DNA of 34,316 nt from Gammaproteobacteria bacterium (GTDB lineage: Bacteria; Pseudomonadota; Gammaproteobacteria; S012-40): positions 1 through 34,316 of the forward strand of contig JAOUHV010000033.1 in the NCBI GenBank assembly GCA_029884425.1, given 5' to 3'. Positions 26,960 through 34,316 of the stretch are shown here, in pieces. A program made the translations under genes and the position numbers. A model generated the notes under the pieces. That model did no database searches, was not told the origin of the DNA, and was given only the letters and a program-made list of their open reading frames with translations. Every line of letters starts with the position of its first letter. Positions within the stretch are counted from its first letter, which is position 1.

Positions 26960-28840
26960 CTATAATTCCCGCCACACTCGCCAAACGACATAACGCTCGT
27001 CATCGGTTAGCGTCCGACTAATGCCCGCTTGCCACTGTTGCTGGATACTTCCCTGGAGACTGGCTCCTATCACCATTCGCTTTTCACCCTCGGCGTCCGT
27101 CGGCAAAGGATGATGCGCATTAATCCATATCCCTTGACGACGCTGCCCCAAACGCCACGTTCCTCGCCACCCACAACTGCCATCATCCGCGCAACGCAGC
27201 TGTTGTTGCCACAAGTCATCGCCTCGGCGATGCTCTAACTGCAGACTGACTGACATCAGCTCCGCGCCTTGCTCAATACCCGCGCCCAGCTTAAATTGGG
27301 GCGCAATCGCCTGCGTCACTCGTTGTGACCAGCGCTGCTTCCATAACTTTTCATTCGACGTATCATTCGCGTCCACAACCACCGCTCGCCAACTGTCTAC
27401 ATATCCACGCCACTGCACCGAGCCAATGCGCATGTCATGCTGCCACAACCAACCGATTTCGTTTCGCTGACGACTGCCCAAATATTCATCACTGGCAGCT
27501 AATCCCCGACTGTAGGGGTTTATATAGTCTTGCGCGTAATAGCGTACAGTCAGCTGTTCAAGAACATTTTCATCATGCCACGATGTCCACACTAACAGGG
27601 CTTTACCACCATTATTGCCAACGGACACTTCACCATCCAAGGCGAATTCCGACCACGATTTGGCCAAACCCAAACCCGCAACCTGGTACTGCAATGCCGA
27701 CGGAAATTTTGCTGACGGCGCAAAACGCAACTGCGGTGCAGCCAGCACAAACTGATTATTCGCCTGATAGTACACAAACCTGCCCCGCCAGTCGGTTGTG
27801 TCACCCCACAACCAAGCCATACCGGATAAGGTTTCATGCATCGCATCCCTAAGCTGAGTGTAGTACAGCGGCTGTCCCTGTTGATCCAGCACGGTGGTCG
27901 CATACCATTGACCATAGCCATCGCAGGTAAATCCCATGCTCTGACTTCCCGTCGTATGACACTCCCCCAACGCCTGCAGACGGGCAGCATCCGGACCAAA
28001 CCGCAAATCGTACTGATAGAGATCGCGCAACTGCGACGAAGCGAACAAAAAATACTGCTGCCTGACACCTAAACAGTCGGCACATTCATACTGCGCAGCT
28101 GCGCCAAACAGCATGTCATCAAACCGATATCGCCCGGTTGAAGCAACAAATGAGGCTGGAGCAGGCTCAGACCAGCCCTCTGCCGAGGTGACCGGGCGAT
28201 TGGCAAACGACAATCCCCGACCAAATGCCAAACGATAATGCCCTAACGTGTATGACCAGGGACGCTGTTCTGCCCAGAAAAAGACTGAGCGCGGTTGCAA
28301 AATATCGGATTGCGGCTTCGCCTGCCAACTTTCCAAGGCAAAGTTATAGCTGACCTTCTCGCCGGTGCGCTCCGCCCATTCGCTGCCCAGTCCCCATTGG
28401 CGTTGTCGCTGTTCGACCGCAAGCACCGTGGAAGGCGATGATTGATCGGACGCAGCAGTGCCCATCTGCCAACGAAAAAATCGCCGTCCATGATTTACCG
28501 TCACATAATCCAGCCACAACCAGTACGTGGCCAGATCGACACCAGGCAAGATAGTCAATTCACTCACACTTTTGAAGCGCCCGAGGGCCTGACGATGCGC
28601 CAAAATCTGTGATGCCAAGGTCGGTGTCATTTGCGGCAACCACAGCAGATCCGTCAACCCGGCCTGATTCAAATCCAGTGGCTGTTGCCGCCACTGCGAT
28701 AACACCCATTGCGTATACTCATCTTCATTCAGCACATCGTCAGTCACAAATGCCCAGGAGGCGACTGGCGTACAAAAAATCAAGATGAGGCAAACACAAC
28801 CAAACCTAACACCCCGATGAGTCCGCATTGGCGGCACCAT
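26960..28840 (-). CDS. Secreted helix-hairpin-helix (ComEA-like) protein with barrel-like C-terminal region
   Basis: The 626-residue product has a signal peptide (about 10-30, ending VASWA). A ComEA-like HhH region follows (about 55-112): LDLNQAGLTDLLWLPQ and FKSVSELTILPG match the NLN-A..EL..LPG pattern of DNA-binding HhH pairs. The remaining 500 residues are rich in Trp, Tyr and alternating polar/hydrophobic strands with turns, like an outer-membrane beta-barrel; several Cys pairs are present (for example C-A-D-C near 255 and C-A-D-D-G-S-C near 553). The ATG at 28840 overlaps the lipoprotein gene by 35 bases with no clear ribosome site, so translational coupling is likely; ATG 28828 is the alternative start. 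HhH-plus-barrel proteins beside LTD proteins are better known from Bacteroidetes. Function is not established. Confidence 0.7.
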   Translation of the reverse strand: MVPPMRTHRGVRFGCVCLILIFCTPVASWAFVTDDVLNEDEYTQWVLSQWRQQPLDLNQAGLTDLLWLPQMTPTLASQILAHRQALGRFKSVSELTILPGVDLATYWLWLDYVTVNHGRRFFRWQMGTAASDQSSPSTVLAVEQRQRQWGLGSEWAERTGEKVSYNFALESWQAKPQSDILQPRSVFFWAEQRPWSYTLGHYRLAFGRGLSFANRPVTSAEGWSEPAPASFVASTGRYRFDDMLFGAAAQYECADCLGVRQQYFLFASSQLRDLYQYDLRFGPDAARLQALGECHTTGSQSMGFTCDGYGQWYATTVLDQQGQPLYYTQLRDAMHETLSGMAWLWGDTTDWRGRFVYYQANNQFVLAAPQLRFAPSAKFPSALQYQVAGLGLAKSWSEFALDGEVSVGNNGGKALLVWTSWHDENVLEQLTVRYYAQDYINPYSRGLAASDEYLGSRQRNEIGWLWQHDMRIGSVQWRGYVDSWRAVVVDANDTSNEKLWKQRWSQRVTQAIAPQFKLGAGIEQGAELMSVSLQLEHRRGDDLWQQQLRCADDGSCGWRGTWRLGQRRQGIWINAHHPLPTDAEGEKRMVIGASLQGSIQQQWQAGISRTLTDDERYVVWRVWREL

Positions 28841-30956
28841 TCAATAACGCGGGCATTTTGTCAGGTACGGCACACCACGACGTACCAAGATCATTATCTG
28901 CTTGCGGTGAAATTAAACGCTGTGCCACGCCGGAGACACCTTTAGCCGCGTGAGCAGAATCAATCGACACACTCCCCTGCCATAATTGCAGTGTGCCGAC
29001 CTCACTGGAGTACATATCCAGGCCGCTGATGGTCATAGCATTAATATTGAGAGCCGCCAAATCGTTGCCATCACCGCTCAGTATCAATGGTTTGCCCGGC
29101 AACGCTTCCAAACAGTCCGCCGATAATAATTGCCAACGACGCTCACTGCCTGTCAACAAACGATGTACCACGCTCGCATCATTCAGATCTCTGGCTTCGC
29201 TGGTTGTCAGCCGTAACTGCAACCAATCACGACCATTATCAGCACCCTCCGGATTGGTTAAAATTTCGGTAATTTGCAAATCTGCGGGCATCAATTTTCG
29301 CAGCGGCTGCCATGTGCCTTGTCGCCAGCACACCTCACCACACGGATCATTCGCTGTACCCGGTGAAGATTTTCCCCACGCGGATTCCCGTCTGGCCGAA
29401 CAAAACTGCTCAGTTCGATCATTTTCAGAAACCTGATATTGCTCAAAGCTGACTCCCGACGACACATTATTGATCGCAACAGGAAGTAGCGCGTTATCAA
29501 TCTGCTGCCCCGCGCGCAATAACGATATTTCACTGACATCGTTATAGAGTTGCAATTGAGGAATGGAGATAGCCTGTTTACCCAAGCCGGGCAACGAAGC
29601 ATCCGCAGCAATGACCGCGTAACTTTGTGCCGCCAATGGCACGCACTGCTTCGCCTCGAACGTCCAACGCCGTTCATTGCCAGTCAAACTATTTTTCTGT
29701 TTTATTTCCAGCCCATTGGCCAATCTTGGCGTGGTCGAATTGACATAAATTTCCAGCCATTCCCGCCCCTGATCCGCGCCGTCCGGATTTGCAAAAACTT
29801 CACTAATCAGCAACTCGCCTTCTACCGCCGTCGGCAATCGTCGCCAGCGATAATTTGAATCCAGACAAGCGGCTTCGCAAGCATCGTTGAGCTGACCCGG
29901 TGTGGCATATTCACTGCCATCCCAGGTTATTAATCCACTTTGAGCTGCACAAACGCCGCCGGATGGCGTCAACTCAGTCACATTCAAACCATCCACGCCC
30001 TGCGATATTCCCGAAGAAAATTCGCTTGCAGCGACAAACGTTGATTGTGCCATTCCACGCAATGCCAACTGAAAAGTCACCGCTTTATTTGCTAACGCAT
30101 CCCCCGCCAGCCAGTAATCCGCAGCAATTGTGCGCAACCTGGACACATCAGACTGCACCCCGACCACTGTGTATTCTGCGGGCTGCAACCACATACAGCG
30201 CGATGACATTAATCGCCATTGCTGATCATTGGTCGAAATATGCAAACCATTTAACAATACCGGACGGGAATGCATCGACAGCAATTCAAACCATTCATTA
30301 TTGCCATCCTCACCGGAAGGATTAGCCATGATTTCGTTCAGGCGCACGCTGCCGGCAATGGCAGGCGGAACCTTAACCCATTGCTCATTATCATCCAAAC
30401 AGCGCAACGTACCGCAGGCAGGATTATCCGTCCCCGGTGTTGCCTCCCCCACCGAGGATGCTGCACACCAGGCATTGGCATCGTGATAATTCGAAGTATC
30501 TTCAAAGACGAAAGGTGAAACAATAATGCTGTCTGCCGCTGCCAGCGGTAAATCGGGAACTTGCCAGGAGAAGAAATTCGCGCCATCACAACTCATCGAC
30601 AGTCCAGTGGCACGATGCAATGGCAACGTATCCACGTGATAGTCACCAGACAACGAACTTTCGCGGGTCACCACCAACACGACTTTACCTGCAGGCACCT
30701 GCTGGGTTCCCTGCAAAATAATCGGTTCAGTTCGGCCTTCCAGAGATAACAGCAAGCGATGCAGAGACAACGATCGCGATGAAGTGTTTTTTAATTCCAG
30801 CCACTGCAAATCCGGCTGTTCGCTATCAACATGCCACTCGGAAAGCAGCAGTTCGCCCTCACGAATATCACAGGGCGTATCCAGGGGAGATTGAATGCCT
30901 TGTCCACAACCAATCAAAAACAACGCAAGCAACAAAAAAAGCCAACGGCACACCAT
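28806..30956 (-). CDS. Lipoprotein with four tandem lamin-tail-like (LTD) modules
   Basis: The start is ATG 30956, because AAGGAGG (30962-30968, minus strand) lies 5 bases upstream; a GTG further up would spoil the signal peptide. The 716-residue product has a lipobox LIGC with the lipid Cys at 17 and Gly at +2, as for outer-membrane lipoproteins. Four modules of about 175 residues follow, each opening with an LTD-like strand pattern: LLLSEWHVD...QWLELKN (about 36), VRLNEIMANPSG..NEWFELL (about 204), LLISEVFANPDG..REWLEIY (about 382) and LQITEILTNPEG..RDWLQLR (about 560). Modules close with a Cys plus [TS]PG and a second Cys. LTD domains in secreted bacterial proteins are proposed to tether polymers such as DNA or polysaccharide; that role is only inferred here. 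Confidence 0.78.
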   Translation of the reverse strand: MVCRWLFLLLALFLIGCGQGIQSPLDTPCDIREGELLLSEWHVDSEQPDLQWLELKNTSSRSLSLHRLLLSLEGRTEPIILQGTQQVPAGKVVLVVTRESSLSGDYHVDTLPLHRATGLSMSCDGANFFSWQVPDLPLAAADSIIVSPFVFEDTSNYHDANAWCAASSVGEATPGTDNPACGTLRCLDDNEQWVKVPPAIAGSVRLNEIMANPSGEDGNNEWFELLSMHSRPVLLNGLHISTNDQQWRLMSSRCMWLQPAEYTVVGVQSDVSRLRTIAADYWLAGDALANKAVTFQLALRGMAQSTFVAASEFSSGISQGVDGLNVTELTPSGGVCAAQSGLITWDGSEYATPGQLNDACEAACLDSNYRWRRLPTAVEGELLISEVFANPDGADQGREWLEIYVNSTTPRLANGLEIKQKNSLTGNERRWTFEAKQCVPLAAQSYAVIAADASLPGLGKQAISIPQLQLYNDVSEISLLRAGQQIDNALLPVAINNVSSGVSFEQYQVSENDRTEQFCSARRESAWGKSSPGTANDPCGEVCWRQGTWQPLRKLMPADLQITEILTNPEGADNGRDWLQLRLTTSEARDLNDASVVHRLLTGSERRWQLLSADCLEALPGKPLILSGDGNDLAALNINAMTISGLDMYSSEVGTLQLWQGSVSIDSAHAAKGVSGVAQRLISPQADNDLGTSWCAVPDKMPALLNGAANADSSGC

Positions 30957-30961
30957 ACCAT

Positions 30962-30968
30962 CCTCCTT
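30962..30968 (-). promoter_or_regulatory. Strong Shine-Dalgarno of the LTD lipoprotein gene
   Basis: The minus strand reads AAGGAGG, then ATGGT, then the ATG at 30956. It places the start directly before a classic lipoprotein signal peptide. Confidence 0.7.
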
Positions 30969-31086
30969 GATATCGTCAAACACCGTTTCCGATCAGCCAT
31001 CCTGGCCAATCACGCAGTACCATTATCATCAACTATCGCATAAAATGCTAGCGTGGCAATGGGCCAGCACTGTGAAGACGTCCTCT

Positions 31087-33315
31087 ATGAACTCATCGGG
31101 CACCAATGACGCTCTCCTCACCGCAGGAGATCAAAAAGAACAAGAACAAAAACAAGCATTTCACGCGCAAGTCACGCAACTATACCAAGCGGGCTACTCG
31201 GCTTTAATCGGCATGCCCGCTGCAGCGGTGGTGCTGTTCCTCGCCTTAAAAGACCAACTTCCCACCAAATACCTGGTGATCTGGCTGGCATGCATCATTG
31301 GCATTTCGGCCATGCGTGGTATCTGTCTGCACGCATTTAACATGCGTTCCCCCGATAGTAAAATTTCAACCTGGTTTTATTTCTATTGCGCCATCGAAGT
31401 TCTGTCTGGCCTGGCTTGGGGTGGCACCGGATTTTTTATTTCCTACGTGGAAATTGAACATCAGCTGCTAATCTATTTTGCTTTGATTGGCATGGTCGGG
31501 GGAGCCATCGCCCTACTTGCACCGGTTTATGCCTGCTACGTCTGTTTTTCCATTCCGGCCCTTGTCACTTTCGTAGTATTTTTGGCACAGCTACACAGTG
31601 ACGTTTACACCTATATGATCGTTCTGATTGTACTGGCCGCGCTGGTTGTTACCCACACCACTCGCACCCTGACCCGCCACATTCATCGGTCGTATGTACT
31701 CGCCTTTGAAAATGAAAATTTGACGGAGCAAACACTCAAATCCAACCAACAGTTACGCGATGAAAATACTGCACGTCATAGCTACGAGGAACAATTACGT
31801 GCATCAGAAGCACGCCTGTCGAGCATCCTGAATAATATGCAGGATACCTATTTTCGAACCAACGTCCTTGGCCAAATCATCATAGTCTCACCGTCCGTCA
31901 AAACGCTGCTGGGATACACGCCCGAAGAACTGCTCGGAACACAAATCTCCGACTTGTATGTCAACCCCAATGGTCGCGATCACATGATTCGCCTGGTTGC
32001 CGACAATAATGGACTGCTCCTCAATTACCAGTCACAACTGGTACGCAAAGATGGCCAACTGGTTTGGGTAGCTACCAATGCCCAGTATTATTTTGACAGC
32101 AACAATCAGGCACAAGGCGTTGAGGGCACAACACGCAATATTGACGATATTCAAAAATACATTCGCCAACTGGAGATTTCGCGCAAGGAATATCAAAACC
32201 TGTACGAAATTAATCAGAACATTCTGGAACACTCGCCGATTGGCATTTTGTTTATCGACAAAAACAGCCGTTTTTCTTACATCAACAGCAACATGCACGA
32301 GATACTTGGCGTACCGCCAAACACACGCCACCACATGCTGGGGCAGCGTTTCCTTGAAATTCCCAACCTAGCCAAAGCGGGCTTAAGCAGTTTTGCCCGC
32401 CAACTGCTCGACGGCCGGCGCCTCAGCATTAATATCCCGTACACCTCGGCATATGGTAAATCGACTATTCTGTCAGTTACTGGTGTTCCTCTCAGCGAAA
32501 ATGGCCAGTTTGCCGGCGCGATTGTGCTTGCCGCTGATATCACCGACAAAGTTCATCAGGAAAAACAGCTGGTCGACGCACTCAGAAAAGCGGACGATGC
32601 CAACCAAACCAAAAGTCGCTTTCTGGCCAACATCAGCCATGAATTACGCACTCCGCTCAATGCCATCATTGGTATGGCTTCGTTGCTAAAACAGTCCGAA
32701 CAATGCGCCGAACACAAAGAAAGCCTGGACATCATTCAGCATTCCGGCGAAAACCTGCTGTCATTGGTCAACACCATTTTGACCCTGACTCAATTGGAAC
32801 AAGGCAGCTATCAGTCAGAAAAAGAACTGATGAACCTATCAAGCTATCTGTTCCCTCGCTTGCGTCCATACATTGATACGGCAGAACAAAAAAATCTGGA
32901 ATTCATCATCGAAGATGATCCCGATATTCCACATTCACTGATCATCGACAAACACTGCATCGACTCAGGCATCCTGCCACTGGTTGATAATGCGGTGAAA
33001 TTCACTCGCACTGGCCACGTCAAATTAACAACTCAATTGCTGTCGCAAAATCACAAGGCAATTATTCGTTTTCGTATTGAAGACACCGGCCCTGGTATGA
33101 GTGCAGAACAAGTCGGCAAAATGTTTGATTATTTTTCGATGGCAGATGACGCATCCAATCGTCGCCACAGTGGCCTGGGATTGGGTGCCAGCATTGCCAA
33201 ACAGTTGATTGAAAATAATGGCGGCAGCATCAACGTCACTTGCGCACCCGCCAACGGCTGCGTGGTAGAAGTTACGCTACCGTTTGACTTGCCTCAGGAT
33301 AGCGTCGCGCACTAA
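31087..33315 (+). CDS. Membrane sensor histidine kinase with two PAS domains
   Basis: The start is set at ATG 31087 (742 residues). In-frame ATGs at 30895 and 31045 are possible, but the first lies inside the divergent lipoprotein gene. An N-terminal region with about six membrane helices (about 35-195) is followed by a coiled coil, PAS-1 (about 238-360) and PAS-2 (about 368-490). HisKA has FLANISHELRTPLNA, with phospho-His about 518. HATPase has NAVKFT, DTGPGM and SGLGLGASIAKQL (about 630-735). There is no receiver, so a separate partner is needed; the nearest receiver is in the HD-GYP protein at 25760-26887. A TAAAAT (31041-31046) could be a -10 element, but no good -35 is visible. Confidence 0.88.
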   Translation: MNSSGTNDALLTAGDQKEQEQKQAFHAQVTQLYQAGYSALIGMPAAAVVLFLALKDQLPTKYLVIWLACIIGISAMRGICLHAFNMRSPDSKISTWFYFYCAIEVLSGLAWGGTGFFISYVEIEHQLLIYFALIGMVGGAIALLAPVYACYVCFSIPALVTFVVFLAQLHSDVYTYMIVLIVLAALVVTHTTRTLTRHIHRSYVLAFENENLTEQTLKSNQQLRDENTARHSYEEQLRASEARLSSILNNMQDTYFRTNVLGQIIIVSPSVKTLLGYTPEELLGTQISDLYVNPNGRDHMIRLVADNNGLLLNYQSQLVRKDGQLVWVATNAQYYFDSNNQAQGVEGTTRNIDDIQKYIRQLEISRKEYQNLYEINQNILEHSPIGILFIDKNSRFSYINSNMHEILGVPPNTRHHMLGQRFLEIPNLAKAGLSSFARQLLDGRRLSINIPYTSAYGKSTILSVTGVPLSENGQFAGAIVLAADITDKVHQEKQLVDALRKADDANQTKSRFLANISHELRTPLNAIIGMASLLKQSEQCAEHKESLDIIQHSGENLLSLVNTILTLTQLEQGSYQSEKELMNLSSYLFPRLRPYIDTAEQKNLEFIIEDDPDIPHSLIIDKHCIDSGILPLVDNAVKFTRTGHVKLTTQLLSQNHKAIIRFRIEDTGPGMSAEQVGKMFDYFSMADDASNRRHSGLGLGASIAKQLIENNGGSINVTCAPANGCVVEVTLPFDLPQDSVAH

Positions 33316-33794
33316 CGTCTGGCTTTGAAAAACGCTCGCAGCATCTCAGCGCTTTGCGATTCCAGCACACCGCTGCTGAGATCGCAGCGATGGTTCAGCT
33401 GATCATTCTGCAGCAACTGAAACACCGTACCTGCCGCGCCGGTGCGCGGATCAGGTGCCGCAAACACCACTCGCCCAACACGCGCATGCACCATCGCTCC
33501 CGCACACATAGGGCAAGGCTCCAGAGTGACATATAACGTGGTGCCGCGCGGCAAACGATAATTCTGAATTTTTTCGCAGGCGGCGCGCAGCGTTTGAATT
33601 TCTGCGTGCGCCGTTGGATCATGCTTGGAGATAGGCAGATTCCAGCCTTCGGCCAGAATCTGATTATCGAGAACTAACACTGCCCCTACCGGAACTTCAC
33701 CCTGAGCTTCGGCACGTTGCGCCAAAGTCAGGGCGTGTTGCATCCAGTAGGCATCGATTTCCGCCGGATTGGCGGAGTCGAAGTTTATTCCCAT
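33312..33794 (-). CDS. tadA: tRNA adenosine(34) deaminase TadA
   Basis: The product has 160 residues and makes inosine at the wobble position of tRNA-Arg(ACG). Zinc and catalytic residues are visible: HAE (H63, E65) and PCPMC (C94, C97). The [15 protein letters not shown] opening matches the family. The ATG at 33794 overlaps the guaA stop by 10 bases; a longer frame would run into guaA and has no family match. Its stop codon is interlocked with that of the convergent histidine kinase gene. Confidence 0.94.
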   Translation of the reverse strand: MGINFDSANPAEIDAYWMQHALTLAQRAEAQGEVPVGAVLVLDNQILAEGWNLPISKHDPTAHAEIQTLRAACEKIQNYRLPRGTTLYVTLEPCPMCAGAMVHARVGRVVFAAPDPRTGAAGTVFQLLQNDQLNHRCDLSSGVLESQSAEMLRAFFKARR

Positions 33795-34316
33795 TCGATG
33801 GTGCCCGGCGGCTTGCCGGTAATGTCGTAAACCACGCGGGAAATACCAGCCACTTCGTTGACGATGCGACGGCAAACATGATCCAGGAACTCGTACGGCA
33901 GATGCGCCCAACGCGCCGTCATGAAGTCGATGGTTTCCACTGCACGCAGCGCCACCACCCACTCATAACGACGACCGTCACCGGTTACGCCTACGGATTT
34001 CACTGGCAAAAACACTGCAAATGCCTGCGAGGTTTTGTCGTACAAATCATGCTTGCGCAGTTCTTCGATGAAAATATGATCGGCCAGACGCAATACGTCG
34101 GCGTATTCTTTTTTCACCTCACCCAGAATGCGCACACCCAGACCTGGACCAGGGAACGGATGACGGTAAACCATGTCGTATGGCAGCCCCAGCTCCACGC
34201 CCAGCTTACGCACTTCGTCTTTGAACAATTCGCGCAGTGGTTCCAGCAGTTTCAGCTTCATGTGCTCGGGCAGGCCACCCACATTGTGGTGCGACTTGAT
34301 CACGTGGGCCTTGCCG
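33785..34316 (-). CDS. guaA: GMP synthase (glutamine-hydrolysing), C-terminal part
   Basis: Only the last 176 or so residues are in the window; the frame is open to the right edge, reading [16 protein letters not shown]. The sequence contains [48 protein letters not shown] and the invariant end KPPGTIEWE. These belong to the end of the ATP-pyrophosphatase domain and the dimerisation domain of GuaA. The enzyme makes GMP from XMP and glutamine. Confidence 0.97.
   Translation of the reverse strand, partial: GKAHVIKSHHNVGGLPEHMKLKLLEPLRELFKDEVRKLGVELGLPYDMVYRHPFPGPGLGVRILGEVKKEYADVLRLADHIFIEELRKHDLYDKTSQAFAVFLPVKSVGVTGDGRRYEWVVALRAVETIDFMTARWAHLPYEFLDHVCRRIVNEVAGISRVVYDITGKPPGTIEWE

Overview
The window looks like chromosomal DNA of a free-living, polarly flagellated gammaproteobacterium of the Pseudomonas/marine-gammaproteobacterial type. 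The main reason is one long leftward block (about 6.3-25.6 kb) in the order known from Pseudomonas: fliL-fliM-fliN-fliO-fliP-fliQ-fliR-flhB-flhA-flhF-fleN-fliA-cheY-cheZ-cheA-cheB-motC-motD-parC-parP-cheW-DUF2802. Most genes in the block overlap by 1-13 bases or are separated by a few bases. A good sigma-54 type -24/-12 element lies just upstream of fliL. No rRNA, tRNA, CRISPR array, insertion sequence or phage gene was recognised.

Layout. (1) 1-5824, plus strand: the 3' part of a giant A+T-rich signalling protein (degenerate Ser/Thr kinase, AAA/STAND-like ATPase, helical/TPR-like region, GAF, PAS, histidine kinase, degenerate receiver); its N-terminus is cut by the window edge. (2) 5980-6261, plus strand: a 93-residue protein I do not recognise, ending in a hairpin that faces the end of the chemotaxis block. 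(3) 6323-25571, minus strand: the flagellar and chemotaxis superoperon. It encodes the export gate (FliOPQR, FlhAB), C-ring switch (FliM, FliN), FliL, placement and number control (FlhF, FleN), sigma-28 (FliA), the CheY/Z/A/B/W pathway, the MotCD stator and the ParC/ParP array-positioning pair. (4) 25760-30956, minus strand: an HD-GYP response regulator preceded by an overlapping pair made of a lipoprotein with four lamin-tail-like modules and an outer-membrane-type protein with a ComEA-like helix-hairpin-helix head. (5) 31087-33315, plus strand: a membrane sensor histidine kinase divergent from the lipoprotein gene. (6) 33312-34316, minus strand: tadA and the 3' end of guaA, both housekeeping.

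How they fit together. The central block builds, places and steers the polar flagellum. CheA carries three copies of an acidic/HGKGKF motif in its linker, beside genes for ParC and a short ParP, which suggests multivalent docking for polar array inheritance. The least described part is the unit at 25.8-33.3 kb: histidine kinase, LTD lipoprotein, HhH barrel-like protein and HD-GYP regulator. My inference, not shown by the sequence, is a cell-surface module, possibly binding DNA or another polymer, wired to c-di-GMP turnover next to the motility genes.
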